The notes under the pieces: model-generated
What the model was told of the DNA's origin: nothing
What the model saw: only the letters and a program-made list of their open reading frames with translations
The model's database searches: none
In this document: in pieces, positions 38,865 to 50,027 of the stretch
Layout of the letters: each line of letters opens with the position of its first letter
How positions within the stretch are numbered: the stretch's first letter is position 1
NCBI RefSeq assembly: GCF_900129305.1
Contig: NZ_FQVB01000006.1
Coordinates: forward strand, 1-64,000
Reading direction: 5' to 3'
Source of the DNA: Desulfacinum infernum DSM 9756
GTDB taxonomy: Bacteria; Desulfobacterota; Syntrophobacteria; Syntrophobacterales; DSM-9756
DNA: 64,000 nucleotides
Translations under genes and position numbers: made by a program

Positions 38865-39938
38865 TCACGCCCGGGCGGTGCGGCGGCGTTTGGCGCGTCC
38901 TTCCGCGGCCCAGTCTTCGTAAAGGATCAGAAGGGGGCTGGCCACGAAAATGGACGAATAGGTACCCACCACCACGCCGATGAGCAGTGCGAAGGCGAAA
39001 TCGTGGATCACCGTGCCGCCCAGAACGAACAGGCAGACAATCACCAGCAAGGTCGTTCCCGACGTGAGGATGGTCCGGCTGAGGGTCTGGTTGATGCTCC
39101 GGTTCACGAGCCCTTTGAAGTCTTCCCGCCGCGACGCCCGCAAGTTTTCCCGGATGCGGTCGAAGACGATGATGGTGTCGTTGAGCGAATACCCTACGAT
39201 GGTGAGCAGGGCGGCCACGATGGTCAGGGAGAATTCCTTGTTGGTAAGCGCAAAAGCGCCCAAGGTGATGAGCACGTCGTGGATCAGGGCCAGCACCGCC
39301 GCCAAGGCGTAGGGCAGACGCAAGACCCAGCAGAGCACCAGCGTGAGGAGCAAGGCTCCCACGATCAGGTAGGTGGTGGGCATGCCGATCAGCCGTAGCA
39401 GGTACACCCCCACCAACAGGCCGGCGGCCATGATCCCGCTGGTCCCCCATTTGAGCTCGAACCGCCCGGAGATGTAGAGCGCGATGAAGAGCAGGGCGTA
39501 GTAGATGGCCAGCAGGGCCTTCTGGCGCAAGTCCCGGCCCACCTTGGGGCCCACCATCTCCACGCGGCGGATGGACGCCTTGCCCTCCCCGTAGGCCTTG
39601 TCCAGGTGCTCCTGGACGGCCTGGCCCACGTTCTGGGTCTCGGTGCTCTTCACGTCCGCCCGCACCAGGAATTCGTTGTCTTCCCGGGCCCCCACCTGCT
39701 GGATGGCGCTTCGACCGATCCCCAGGTCCTTGAGCGCGTCCCGGATCTGCTCGGGCGTGGTGCTCTGTTCAAACTTGACCTGGACCAGCGTGCCGCCGGC
39801 GAAGTCCACGCCCAGGTTCAGGCCGCCGCGCCACACCAGAGCGGCCAGACCCAGGAGAATCACCGCCACCGACAGCGTGATGGCCTTGAAACGCATGCCC
39901 ACGAAATTGATGTTGATGTCCGGCTTGATGATTTGCAT
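38865..39938 (-). CDS. secF: Protein translocase subunit SecF
   Basis: 357 residues from the ATG at 39938. A GTG start 11 codons upstream is possible. Six membrane helices flank a periplasmic domain that begins with LNLGVDFAGGTLVQVKF. The cytoplasmic-side motif VGYSLNDTIIVFDRIREN and the following RTILTSGTTLLVI are typical. SecF works with SecD and YajC to drive late steps of export. secD lies 42 nt upstream. Confidence 0.94.
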   Translation of the reverse strand: MQIIKPDININFVGMRFKAITLSVAVILLGLAALVWRGGLNLGVDFAGGTLVQVKFEQSTTPEQIRDALKDLGIGRSAIQQVGAREDNEFLVRADVKSTETQNVGQAVQEHLDKAYGEGKASIRRVEMVGPKVGRDLRQKALLAIYYALLFIALYISGRFELKWGTSGIMAAGLLVGVYLLRLIGMPTTYLIVGALLLTLVLCWVLRLPYALAAVLALIHDVLITLGAFALTNKEFSLTIVAALLTIVGYSLNDTIIVFDRIRENLRASRREDFKGLVNRSINQTLSRTILTSGTTLLVIVCLFVLGGTVIHDFAFALLIGVVVGTYSSIFVASPLLILYEDWAAEGRAKRRRTARA

Positions 39939-39980
39939 GGTCTTCGTCTTCTTCTCCCTCTCGTACCCCACATGGGCCGG

Positions 39981-41570
39981 TTAGATGCTGATGGAGCGAA
40001 CCCGCCTCTTGACCAGCAGGTAGTCGAAGATGAGCCGCGACACGATGATGGCCGTAAAAAGGCTCGCCACGATACCAATGCTCAAGGTCACCGCAAAGCC
40101 TTTCACCGGGCCGGTTCCGAACTGGAACAGAACCACGGCGGCGATCAGCGTGGTGATGTTCGCATCCAGGATGGTCAGCGTGGCCCGACCGAAGCCGGCA
40201 TCCACGGCCGCGCGAGGTGTTTTCCCAAGGCGCAGCTCCTCCCGGATGCGCTCGAAGATGAGCACATTGGCGTCCACCGCCATGCCGATGGTCAGGATGA
40301 TACCCGCGATGCCCGGCAGCGTGAGGGTCGCCTTGAAGGCCGCCAGCGCGGCCATGATGAGCACCACGTTCAGGACCAGGGCCACGTTGGCGATGACCCC
40401 GGACACCCGATAATACACCATCATGAACAACAGGATCAGCACGGATCCCACCACCATGGAGAGAAAGCCCTGGCGGATGGAGTCAGCTCCCAGGGAGGGA
40501 CCCACGGTGCGTTCTTCCAAGATCTTCACGGGGGCCGGCAGGGCGCCTGCCCGGAGCACGATGGCCAGGTCCCTGGCTTCCTCCATGGTGAAGGATCCCG
40601 TGATGCTGGCCCGCCCCCCGCCGATCTTTTCCTGGATAACCGGGGCCGAGTAGACCACGCCGTCCAACACGATGGCCAGCCGCTCCTTCACATGCTCCCC
40701 GGTGATCCGTTCAAACAGACGGGCGCCCTGGGGATCGAATTCCAGGGCCACGTAGGGCGTGTTGTATTGGGTATCGATGCGAACGTTGGCGTTGGTGATG
40801 TATTCGCCCGTCATGAGCGTCCGGTCCTTGAGGGCGATCCGGGTCTCGAAGGTTCGGCCTGTGTTGGGATCGAAGCGCTTCATGGGATAGGCCTTCACAC
40901 CCGGCGGCAGGGACTTGGCGTCCGGATCCACCCCCTCGGCCACCAGCTTGAATTCCAACAGGGCGGTCTTTCCGATGAGGTCGATGGCCCGCTGCGGGTC
41001 CTTCACTCCGGGAAGCTGCACCAGGATGCGGTCCTCTCCCTGAGGACGGATATCCGGTTCGCTCACGCCGAACTGGTCGATACGGTTTCGAATGGTCTCC
41101 AGGGCCTGCCTCACGGCCAGATCCCGAATGTGGGCGGCTTCCTTGTCGGAGATGCGGCAGACCACGGTGGCACCGTCCTGTTCCGTCGTGGCCGCCACCC
41201 AGTCCAGGATCGGGAAGTCCTTCTCAATAAGAGTCTTCAAAGAGCCCACCGCGGTCCCGTCAGCCAGTTCCACCCGGATATCCCAATCCTTGGTGCGCTG
41301 GACGGTCCGGAAGGGGATCCGCTCGGTGCGCAAGGTTTCCTTCAGCTCGTCCACCAGGCGCTCCGCCGTGGTGCGCACCGCCTCGTCCGCTTGCACTTCC
41401 AGTACCAGATGCATGCCTCCCTGGAGGTCCAAACCAAGATGGATCTTGTCGTTGGGCAGGGTTTCCTTCCACCACGCGGGCAAGGAAGCATTGAGAGACG
41501 GCAGCAGGTAGACGATTGCAACCAGCATGACCACCGCGATAAGAATGGCTCGCCACCGTAAGTCCTTCAA
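39981..41570 (-). CDS. secD: Protein translocase subunit SecD
   Basis: 529 residues from a TTG with GGGAGGACGTGGA upstream. It has an N-terminal membrane helix, then HLGLDLQGGMHLVLEV, a large periplasmic P1 domain and five more helices with IGMAVDANVLIFERIREEL. It uses the proton gradient to assist protein release. It follows yajC across 160 nt that contain a strong hairpin. Confidence 0.95.
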   Translation of the reverse strand: MKDLRWRAILIAVVMLVAIVYLLPSLNASLPAWWKETLPNDKIHLGLDLQGGMHLVLEVQADEAVRTTAERLVDELKETLRTERIPFRTVQRTKDWDIRVELADGTAVGSLKTLIEKDFPILDWVAATTEQDGATVVCRISDKEAAHIRDLAVRQALETIRNRIDQFGVSEPDIRPQGEDRILVQLPGVKDPQRAIDLIGKTALLEFKLVAEGVDPDAKSLPPGVKAYPMKRFDPNTGRTFETRIALKDRTLMTGEYITNANVRIDTQYNTPYVALEFDPQGARLFERITGEHVKERLAIVLDGVVYSAPVIQEKIGGGRASITGSFTMEEARDLAIVLRAGALPAPVKILEERTVGPSLGADSIRQGFLSMVVGSVLILLFMMVYYRVSGVIANVALVLNVVLIMAALAAFKATLTLPGIAGIILTIGMAVDANVLIFERIREELRLGKTPRAAVDAGFGRATLTILDANITTLIAAVVLFQFGTGPVKGFAVTLSIGIVASLFTAIIVSRLIFDYLLVKRRVRSISI

Positions 41571-41677
41571 TCCACGTCCTCCCTACTAAATCCTGAACCC
41601 TGAATCGGATACGGGTTGCGGGCGGCTCCCTCAAAAGAAGGCCGCACCGTAGAACAGGCCCCCCTGGAGCTCAAAAG

Positions 41678-41705
41678 ACAAGATCGGCGCGTGCGCCGAT
41701 CTTGT
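41678..41705 (-). terminator. Perfect 13-bp hairpin between yajC and secD
   Basis: ACAAGATCGGCGC and its exact complement are separated by 2 nt. On the minus strand a weak T-rich stretch (CTTTTG) follows. It lies 26 nt after the yajC stop, so it may reduce read-through into secDF or stabilise the upstream RNA. Confidence 0.65.
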
Positions 41706-41730
41706 GGGATCCAAGCGAGGTTCCCGGCGT

Positions 41731-42084
41731 TTATTCGCCGTTTTCCGCCTTGTTTTCGCCCCGGCCGAGCAGAGCGGCGATGTAGCCCCGCTGGACCTTC
41801 ACCCGGACCTTGTCGGCGATTTCCAGGGTCACCACGGAATCCGTCAGGCCCGTTATCTTTCCATGCAGGCCCCCTTGGGTGACCACGGTGTCTCCCTTTT
41901 TCAGGTTGGCCAACATGTTGCGGTGTTCCTTCTGCCGTTTCTGCTGGGGTCGGATCAACAGGAAATAGAAGATGACCACCATGAGGATCAGGGGCGCAAA
42001 AGCCGCCAGTCCGCCTCCTGCCGCCTGGCCTCCGCCGCCTTGTCCTGCCGTACCCATTGCATAAGCTACACTGACAAAATCCAT
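41731..42084 (-). CDS. yajC: Preprotein translocase subunit YajC
   Basis: 117 residues from the ATG at 42084, which follows GGAGGAATCA. A Gly-rich N-terminus precedes one membrane helix (about 28-46, FAPLILMVVIFYFLLIRPQQ). The cytoplasmic part with NLKKGDTVVTQGGLHGKI is the family signature. YajC associates with SecDF. Confidence 0.95.
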   Translation of the reverse strand: MDFVSVAYAMGTAGQGGGGQAAGGGLAAFAPLILMVVIFYFLLIRPQQKRQKEHRNMLANLKKGDTVVTQGGLHGKITGLTDSVVTLEIADKVRVKVQRGYIAALLGRGENKAENGE

Positions 42085-42146
42085 TGATTCCTCCATTCGA
42101 TCTTCACTGCTCGACCAAAAACCACGTCCATTTGGCTAATCGAACC

Positions 42147-44365
<2,219 letters not shown>

Positions 44366-44563
44366 TCAGGGCCCTCCGTACCGACGGCCCAGATAGACGA
44401 GTCCCAATCCCACCGCCATGAGAGCGCCGCCCCAAAACCGCAACTGGTCGGAAGGGAGCTTGGCGATGTGCTCCAGCCACTGCTTGATCCGGTCCGGAAA
44501 GGCCGCATAGGGGAGGCCTTCCAGAAAACAGACAAGCCCCAATGCCGTGAGAAGGTAGTCCAT
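44366..44563 (-). CDS. Small membrane protein of the DUF2065 family
   Basis: 65 residues from the ATG at 44563, beginning MDYLLTALGLVCFLEGLPYAAFP. Two hydrophobic helices flank a short polar loop and the protein ends GLVYLGRRYGG, a pattern matching DUF2065 (YjeT-like). Function is unknown. Its stop codon abuts the queA start, so it is likely the first gene of the queA-tgt transcript. Confidence 0.75.
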   Translation of the reverse strand: MDYLLTALGLVCFLEGLPYAAFPDRIKQWLEHIAKLPSDQLRFWGGALMAVGLGLVYLGRRYGGP

Positions 44564-44601
44564 ACGGGTCCGCCCTTTGACTTGCAATCCGCTTGAATTT
44601 C

Positions 44602-44630
44602 TTGGCAATCGAGCGCCGATGCCCTATCAT
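44602..44630 (+). promoter_or_regulatory. Candidate sigma-70-type promoter of alr
   Basis: TTGGCA (44602-44607), 17-nt spacer, TATCAT (44625-44630). Five of six positions match at each hexamer. The predicted start near 44637 leaves a leader of about 64 nt before the alr GTG. Confidence 0.65.
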
Positions 44631-44700
44631 AGCTGACCTGTTTTGTAAAGATTCTCCATGGGCATGGACCGGAAACGGCAAAGGCGAAACGGAGGCTTCG

Positions 44701-45834
44701 GTGGCGCTCAACTGGGTGGAAATCGATCTGGCAGCCCTGCGGCACAATTTTCAGCAGGCAAAAGACAGGGTATCCAAGGACACGGCACTCCTGGCGGTGG
44801 TGAAATCGGATGCTTACGGGCATGGGATGGTCCCGGTGGCACGGGAGTTGGCGGCCATGGGTGCCCGGTTTTTCGGTGTGAGCAAGTTCTGGGAAGCCAT
44901 GGCCCTGCGGGAGGCGGGCATCACCCAGCCCATCCTGGTGCTCGTCGGCATTGAGCCCGCGGATGCGGAGGAAGCCGTCCGCCAAGGGATCCGGCCGGCC
45001 CTCTACCGGCTCGATCATGCCGAGATGTTGAACGACGCCGCGCGGAGAATGCAGACCAAGGCCAAGGTTCACGTAAAGGTGGATACGGGCATGGGACGGC
45101 TCGGCGTGCCCCCGGGCTCCCTGGAATCGTTCCTGGAAGGATTGTGGCGCCTCCCGCATGTGGAGGTGGAAGGGGTCTTTTCCCACTTCGCCACGGCCGA
45201 CGAGCGGGACAAGAGCTACAGCGCTCTGCAGATGGAACGATTTTCCCAGGCGTTGGATCTCTTCCGAAGAAAGAGGATCCCCCTTACCTACGCCCACATG
45301 GCCAACAGCGCCGGAACCCTGGACCTGCCCGGCGCCCACCACCAGCTGGTGCGGCCCGGCATCATGCTCTACGGATCCCCTCCCTCCTCCGACCTCCATC
45401 ACCCGGCGGATCTGAAGCCGGTCATGAGCCTCAAGGCCCGGGTGGTGCAAGTGAAAAGCGTCCCGCAGGGACATCCCATCGGCTACGGAAGAACGTTCAC
45501 CACCCCCCATGCGATGCGGATCGCCACCGTTCCGGTGGGCTACGACGACGGCCTTCCGCGCCTGCTATCCAACAAAGGCTCGGTCCTCATCCGGGGCCGA
45601 CGCGCCCCCATCGTGGGCCGTGTGTCCATGAACATGATCACCGTGGACGTGAGCGCCGTGCCGGACGCGCACGAAGACGACGAAGTCGTGGTGTTGGGAA
45701 GCCAGGGGACGGAACGGATCACCGCCGATGAGATCGCGTCCCTCTGCGGCACCATCAGCTATGAGATCTACTGCAGCATGGGCAAGAACCCTCAACGCGT
45801 CTTCCTCAACGCGAGCACCGGCCTTGCATCTTGA
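44701..45834 (+). CDS. alr: Alanine racemase
   Basis: 377 residues from a GTG with GGAGG 7 nt upstream. The longer frame upstream crosses the promoter. The PLP lysine is Lys35 in LLAVVKSDAYGHG. GYGRTF and VPVGYDDGLPR are present, and the C-terminal domain contains RVSMNMITVDV. Alr supplies D-alanine for peptidoglycan. Confidence 0.95.
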   Translation: MALNWVEIDLAALRHNFQQAKDRVSKDTALLAVVKSDAYGHGMVPVARELAAMGARFFGVSKFWEAMALREAGITQPILVLVGIEPADAEEAVRQGIRPALYRLDHAEMLNDAARRMQTKAKVHVKVDTGMGRLGVPPGSLESFLEGLWRLPHVEVEGVFSHFATADERDKSYSALQMERFSQALDLFRRKRIPLTYAHMANSAGTLDLPGAHHQLVRPGIMLYGSPPSSDLHHPADLKPVMSLKARVVQVKSVPQGHPIGYGRTFTTPHAMRIATVPVGYDDGLPRLLSNKGSVLIRGRRAPIVGRVSMNMITVDVSAVPDAHEDDEVVVLGSQGTERITADEIASLCGTISYEIYCSMGKNPQRVFLNASTGLAS

Positions 45835-45852
45835 TCCGGGCGGGTCTATAAA
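45824..45852 (+). promoter_or_regulatory. Candidate sigma-70-type promoter of argS
   Basis: TTGCAT (45824-45829), 17-nt spacer, TATAAA (45847-45852). The -35 lies in the last codons of alr. The start would fall near 45859, with AGGAGG just before the argS ATG. Confidence 0.6.
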
Positions 45853-45894
45853 GCGTCTCCTTGTCACCACGTACCGAACAGGAGGACCCAACAC

Positions 45895-47568
45895 ATGGCA
45901 TTGATTCGCGAACGACTCACGCATATGCTCCACCAGGCCGTCAAGGACCTGCTTCTGGAATCCGGCATTCAGAACGAGGAAGACCTGAAGGTGGAACTGG
46001 AGATCCCCAAGATCTCCGACCACGGGGATTACGCCACCAACACCGCCATGACTCTCACCAAGGTGCTGCGCCGCAACCCGCGGGAGATCGCCCAGGCGGT
46101 CATCGACAGGATGGAGGGCCGTGACGAGTTGCTGGCCCGGGTGGAGATCGCCGGCCCGGGCTTCGTCAACTTTTTCGTCCGGCCGGACGCCTGGGGGGAA
46201 GTGCTGAAGGACATCCACGAAAAAGCCGACGCCTACGGCGTGCAAAACTTGGGCAGGGGCAAGCGGGTCCAGGTGGAATTCGTGAGCGCCAACCCCACGG
46301 GGCCCCTTCACATCGGTCACGGGCGGGGAGCCGCCATCGGCGATGTGCTGGCCAACATTCTGCGCGCCTGCGGCTACCAGGTGGACAAGGAGTATTACAT
46401 CAACGATGCGGGAAAGCAGATGCAGACCCTGGGTCGAAGCTTGTACCTGCGCTACCTGGAAGCCCTGGGCGTTCCCATCGATTTCCCAGACGACCACTAT
46501 CGGGGCGATTATATGAAGGACTTGGCCCGTGAGGTGCTCGATCGGGAGGGAGACCGCTACAAGGACGTCCCCGAAGAGGAGGCCTTGCCCTTTTTCACGC
46601 GCTACGCCGGCGATCGCATCCTGGACGGCATCCGGGAGGACCTGGAAGCCTTCGGGGTGCAGCACGACATCTGGTTCAGCGAGCAGAGCCTGCACGATGC
46701 GGGAGAGGTGCAAAGGACCATCGAGGCCCTGGAACGAGCCGGCTACATCTACGAGCAGGACGGCGCCAAGTGGTTTCGCAGCACCGCCTTCGGCGATGAG
46801 AAGGATCGGGTGGTGGTGCGCGCCAACGGCATGACCACCTATTTCGCCGCCGACCTGGCCTATCATAAGAACAAGTACGAACGGAACTACGAGACGGTCA
46901 TCGACATCTGGGGCGCCGACCACCACGGCTACGTGCCCCGCATGACGGCGGGCGTCCAGGCCCTGGGGCGAAAGGCGTCGGATCTTCGAATCATCCTGGT
47001 GCAGCTGGTCAACCTGCTGCGCGGAGGCAAGCCCGTGGCCATGTCCACCCGGGCGGGCGAATTCGTGACGCTTCGCGAAGTGGTGGACGAGGTGGGAAAG
47101 GATGCCGCCCGCTTCATCTTCCTCACTCGCCGCTCCGACAGCCCCCTGGACTTCGACCTGGAAGTGGCCAAGATGCAAAGCAACGACAACCCGGTCTACT
47201 ACGTCCAGTACGCCCACGCGCGGCTGTGCAGCGTTTTTCAGGTGGCGCGGGAAAAGGGCGTCGCCTGCTCCTGGGACGTTCCGCCGGACCTGTCCCCGCT
47301 CCACCAGCCCAAAGAACTGGAACTGATGAAATTGCTCGGCGAATACCCCCAGGTGGTGGCTTCCGCAGCGGAACAACTGGAACCGCACCGGATCCCCTAC
47401 TACCTGAGCGACCTGGTCTCCTGCTTCCACAGTTACTACAACCAAAACAGGATCCTGGGAGAAGACGAGGCGCTGACCCAGGCGCGCCTCTATCTGGCCG
47501 CCGCCGTTCGCATGGTCCTTCGCAATGCCCTGGGCCTGCTGGGAGTGAGCGCTCCGGAAAAGATGTAG
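45895..47568 (+). CDS. argS: Arginyl-tRNA synthetase
   Basis: 557 residues. The N-terminal Add-1 domain recognises the tRNA elbow. ANPTGPLHIGHGRG carries the class I HIGH motif (139-142). The KMSKS counterpart is the weak VAMSTRAGEF, as in other ArgRS. The C-terminal DALR-type domain contains VQYAHARLCSVF. AGGAGG precedes the ATG. The C-terminus is followed within 6 nt by repeat R4. Confidence 0.96.
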   Translation: MALIRERLTHMLHQAVKDLLLESGIQNEEDLKVELEIPKISDHGDYATNTAMTLTKVLRRNPREIAQAVIDRMEGRDELLARVEIAGPGFVNFFVRPDAWGEVLKDIHEKADAYGVQNLGRGKRVQVEFVSANPTGPLHIGHGRGAAIGDVLANILRACGYQVDKEYYINDAGKQMQTLGRSLYLRYLEALGVPIDFPDDHYRGDYMKDLAREVLDREGDRYKDVPEEEALPFFTRYAGDRILDGIREDLEAFGVQHDIWFSEQSLHDAGEVQRTIEALERAGYIYEQDGAKWFRSTAFGDEKDRVVVRANGMTTYFAADLAYHKNKYERNYETVIDIWGADHHGYVPRMTAGVQALGRKASDLRIILVQLVNLLRGGKPVAMSTRAGEFVTLREVVDEVGKDAARFIFLTRRSDSPLDFDLEVAKMQSNDNPVYYVQYAHARLCSVFQVAREKGVACSWDVPPDLSPLHQPKELELMKLLGEYPQVVASAAEQLEPHRIPYYLSDLVSCFHSYYNQNRILGEDEALTQARLYLAAAVRMVLRNALGLLGVSAPEKM

Positions 47569-47573
47569 ACTTC

Positions 47574-47724
47574 AATCGGACGATTCTTTCTCATGGACAG
47601 GTCCTGAAGGGCGGGCGTAAAGCCCGCCCCTACAAAAGGGCACGGATCCGTTGCGTAGGGGCGGGGTTTATCCCCGCCCGCTAATCACGCGGTGTAAGAG
47701 ACACCCGAAGAAAAAATCGCTCAG
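47574..47724. repeat. Dispersed repeat R4, copy 2
   Basis: The same element as 13808-13957 in the opposite orientation. It has conserved flanks (AATCGGACGATTCTTT on the left, GGTGTAAGAGACA near the right) and two internal palindromes. It starts 6 nt after the argS stop codon. Confidence 0.85.
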
Positions 47725-47765
47725 CTTAAGGTAGATCTTTCCACGATCCACGGCGAGGTGCCTCC

Positions 47766-48479
47766 ATGGCCCGTAGCAAGGCGCACCCTTCAGGGGGAGG
47801 AACGAAAAAGGATTCGCCTCGCGCCCGATTGGTCCTGCAGTTGACCTTCGGCCAATGCGTGGTGTGCGCCCTGGTCTTCCTGGTATGCCTCGCCTGGATC
47901 TTCCTGGCGGGCGTTCTGGTGGGAAGGAGCAGCTCCCCCCATGGCGCTCCCGCCTCCTGGATGCCCAAGGGACTGGCCCATCTCATGGGCCTGGACCACA
48001 CTCCCCCGGAACCCGATCCCAACGCCGCGGACACCTGGCTGCCGCCCGAAAAGATCCTGGAGGAGCTTCAGTTCGAAAAAACCCTGCCGGGGGTAGAGAA
48101 GTCGCAGGGAGGACCCTCTCCGGCACCCGCCGCCCGCCCGGAACCGGCTCCAGGGGTCGACTCCTCCGGTGGGGCCGAGCCCGCAGAAGTGGGTGAAGCC
48201 CCCGAATCGGGCCCGCCCGAGGGGGCTTACGTCTTAATGGTGGCCTCCATGCGCCGCCGGGAAAACGCTCTGTCCCTGGCCGACCGGCTGACCAAGAAGG
48301 GCTACCGACCCCAGGTGGAGAAGGTGTCCATGGGCGAAGGGGATCTCTGGTACCGGGTGACCCTGGGCTCCTTTCCGACCCGGGAGGAAGCGCTGGCCTT
48401 TGCCGCACGGTTCAACAGGGAGGAAAATCTGGAGGCCCTGGTCATCCAAAAAGAGGGACCCGCCGGCTCTTCTCCGTGA
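47766..48479 (+). CDS. Membrane-anchored SPOR domain protein
   Basis: 237 residues. A short basic N-terminus precedes one membrane helix (about 32-52, VVCALVFLVCLAWIFLAGV). A Pro/Glu/Ala-rich linker (55-150) follows, then a SPOR domain (about 155-230: YVLMVASMRRRENALSLADRL, then WYRVTLGSFPTREEALAFA). SPOR domains bind denuded peptidoglycan glycans at division sites. It lies 40 nt beyond R4, after argS. Confidence 0.88.
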   Translation: MARSKAHPSGGGTKKDSPRARLVLQLTFGQCVVCALVFLVCLAWIFLAGVLVGRSSSPHGAPASWMPKGLAHLMGLDHTPPEPDPNAADTWLPPEKILEELQFEKTLPGVEKSQGGPSPAPAARPEPAPGVDSSGGAEPAEVGEAPESGPPEGAYVLMVASMRRRENALSLADRLTKKGYRPQVEKVSMGEGDLWYRVTLGSFPTREEALAFAARFNREENLEALVIQKEGPAGSSP

Positions 48480-48564
48480 CCAGCCACCCTCCGGCCACCG
48501 GCCTATAAGACCCATCCCCTTCCGCAGCCGTTCATGGCAACGATGGCTGAAGACCAGAAGAGCT

Positions 48565-48592
48565 GCAGGGGCGAAAGATCCTTCGCCCCTGC
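48565..48592. repeat. R3 palindrome, copy 2
   Basis: 28-bp palindrome with half-site GCAGGGGCGAAAGA and one central mismatch. It lies in the 224-nt gap between the convergent SPOR and FemAB-like genes and may serve as a bidirectional terminator, although no T-run is seen. Confidence 0.75.
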
Positions 48593-48703
48593 GGGCCGGA
48601 AGAGCTCGGTGTGAAGTCAACCTGCCCGCCCGAGCCCCGTGGCAATTTCAACCCCAGGCCGTCTCGGTCCCTGATGATACGCGAAAAAGGACCTTCCGCC
48701 CCG

Positions 48704-49840
48704 TCAGCGGGGGAGGCGGGAAGGAACCCCGCCCGTGGAGCCGCTGAGACGCCCGAGGATGGAATGGGCGAACCGAACTTCCTCATCTCCGTAGAACTTG
48801 ATGTAGTGCTGGGCGGCGGCTTTGCCGAAGCCGCGGTACGTCTTGTGCTCCCCGCCGAATCCGGGATCGAACACGTGGATGCCCTCTTCGATGGCGTACC
48901 GGATCGGATGGTAGTAGCAGGTGGCGAAATGGAGGAAAGGAACGGAGCTGTAGGTTCCCCAGTAGCGGCCGTAGAGGAAGCCTTTCTTTCGGTAGAAGAC
49001 GGCCAAGGCCAGCAGATCCCGGTCATCGCGGGCCGTGCAGAAGATGGTGCGGTGCCGGAACCTTTCCCCCAGCATCTGGAAGAAGCATCGATTCAGAAAG
49101 GGGGGAATGTCCTGCCCCATGTATTTGCGCCATGTGGTAATGTAGAGATCGTACATCCGATCGTAAAGGGAATCCGGCGCTTCGCGGCCTTCCAACATCC
49201 TCAGGCGGATTCCCTGGGACTTGATGTCCCGCAGCTCCCGCCGAATCTTGTGCCGGCGGCTGGACTTGAACGTCCGCAGAAAGTCGTCAAAGGATCCGTA
49301 CCCCTTGTTGGTCCACAGGCAGTATTCGCTTCGTATCCCCACGTAGCCCTTCTGCAGCAAGACGTCGTGGACGCCTGGAGCGGAATCCACGAAGAAGTAG
49401 AACCGGGAGGTGGCAAAGCCGTGGGTTTCACAGATGAAATCAATGTAGTCGCTGAGGATGGCATAGACACGCCGCGGATCCCGACTCCTGCCGTAAAGTA
49501 CCTTGTAGGCGGGAACGGGGGTCAACGGCACGGTGGCCATGAGTCCCACGTGGTAGCTGTGTCCCGTCAGTTCCGCGAGGAAGCGCAGGAGTCCTCCGTC
49601 ACCGAATTCCACCCACGGCCGCAGACGCTCGTACATGGGGGCGATGGCCACCACCTCCTGCCCCTCGTAGGCCACCAGATGCCGCGGTCGAAAGCCTCTT
49701 TCCGGAGTCAGAACACCGGACTTTTCCAGACAATAGAGGTACTCCCACTCCATCATGGGAGGCGCGTTCCAGCAAAGACGGTTCCAGAGCACCGGATCCA
49801 CGCGATCCACCCCGGAAACGATTTCGAACCGTACCGCCAT
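48704..49840 (-). CDS. FemAB/GNAT-like peptidoglycan-related protein (COG3146 type)
   Basis: 378 residues. It begins with PPMMEWEYLYCLEKSG. The central part has FKSSRRHKIRRELRDIKSQG, and the end has RYWGTYSSVPFLHFATCYYHPIRYAIEEG followed by FDPGFGGEHKTYRGF. This pattern fits the FemAB-like acyltransferase family (Pfam FemAB_like). Members resemble peptidoglycan interpeptide-bridge enzymes, but the substrate is not known. It is a single gene, convergent with the SPOR gene and divergent from the M20 peptidase gene. Confidence 0.78.
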   Translation of the reverse strand: MAVRFEIVSGVDRVDPVLWNRLCWNAPPMMEWEYLYCLEKSGVLTPERGFRPRHLVAYEGQEVVAIAPMYERLRPWVEFGDGGLLRFLAELTGHSYHVGLMATVPLTPVPAYKVLYGRSRDPRRVYAILSDYIDFICETHGFATSRFYFFVDSAPGVHDVLLQKGYVGIRSEYCLWTNKGYGSFDDFLRTFKSSRRHKIRRELRDIKSQGIRLRMLEGREAPDSLYDRMYDLYITTWRKYMGQDIPPFLNRCFFQMLGERFRHRTIFCTARDDRDLLALAVFYRKKGFLYGRYWGTYSSVPFLHFATCYYHPIRYAIEEGIHVFDPGFGGEHKTYRGFGKAAAQHYIKFYGDEEVRFAHSILGRLSGSTGGVPSRLPR

Positions 49841-50027
49841 TCCTTTCCTTTCTATGTGCGGGTCGTTCTGGGATGCCTGGGCCGATCCTAAATCACCCGG
49901 CCCATCCGGTCAACGCACGCACATCCCGTCTCCCGACGCAAAGCTCCTAGGATCCATCGGCAAAAGAGAGTATGCTGGGGGAGTATTTTGGCACATATCG
50001 AGAGAACTTTCGAAAGGAGCAGGCTTC

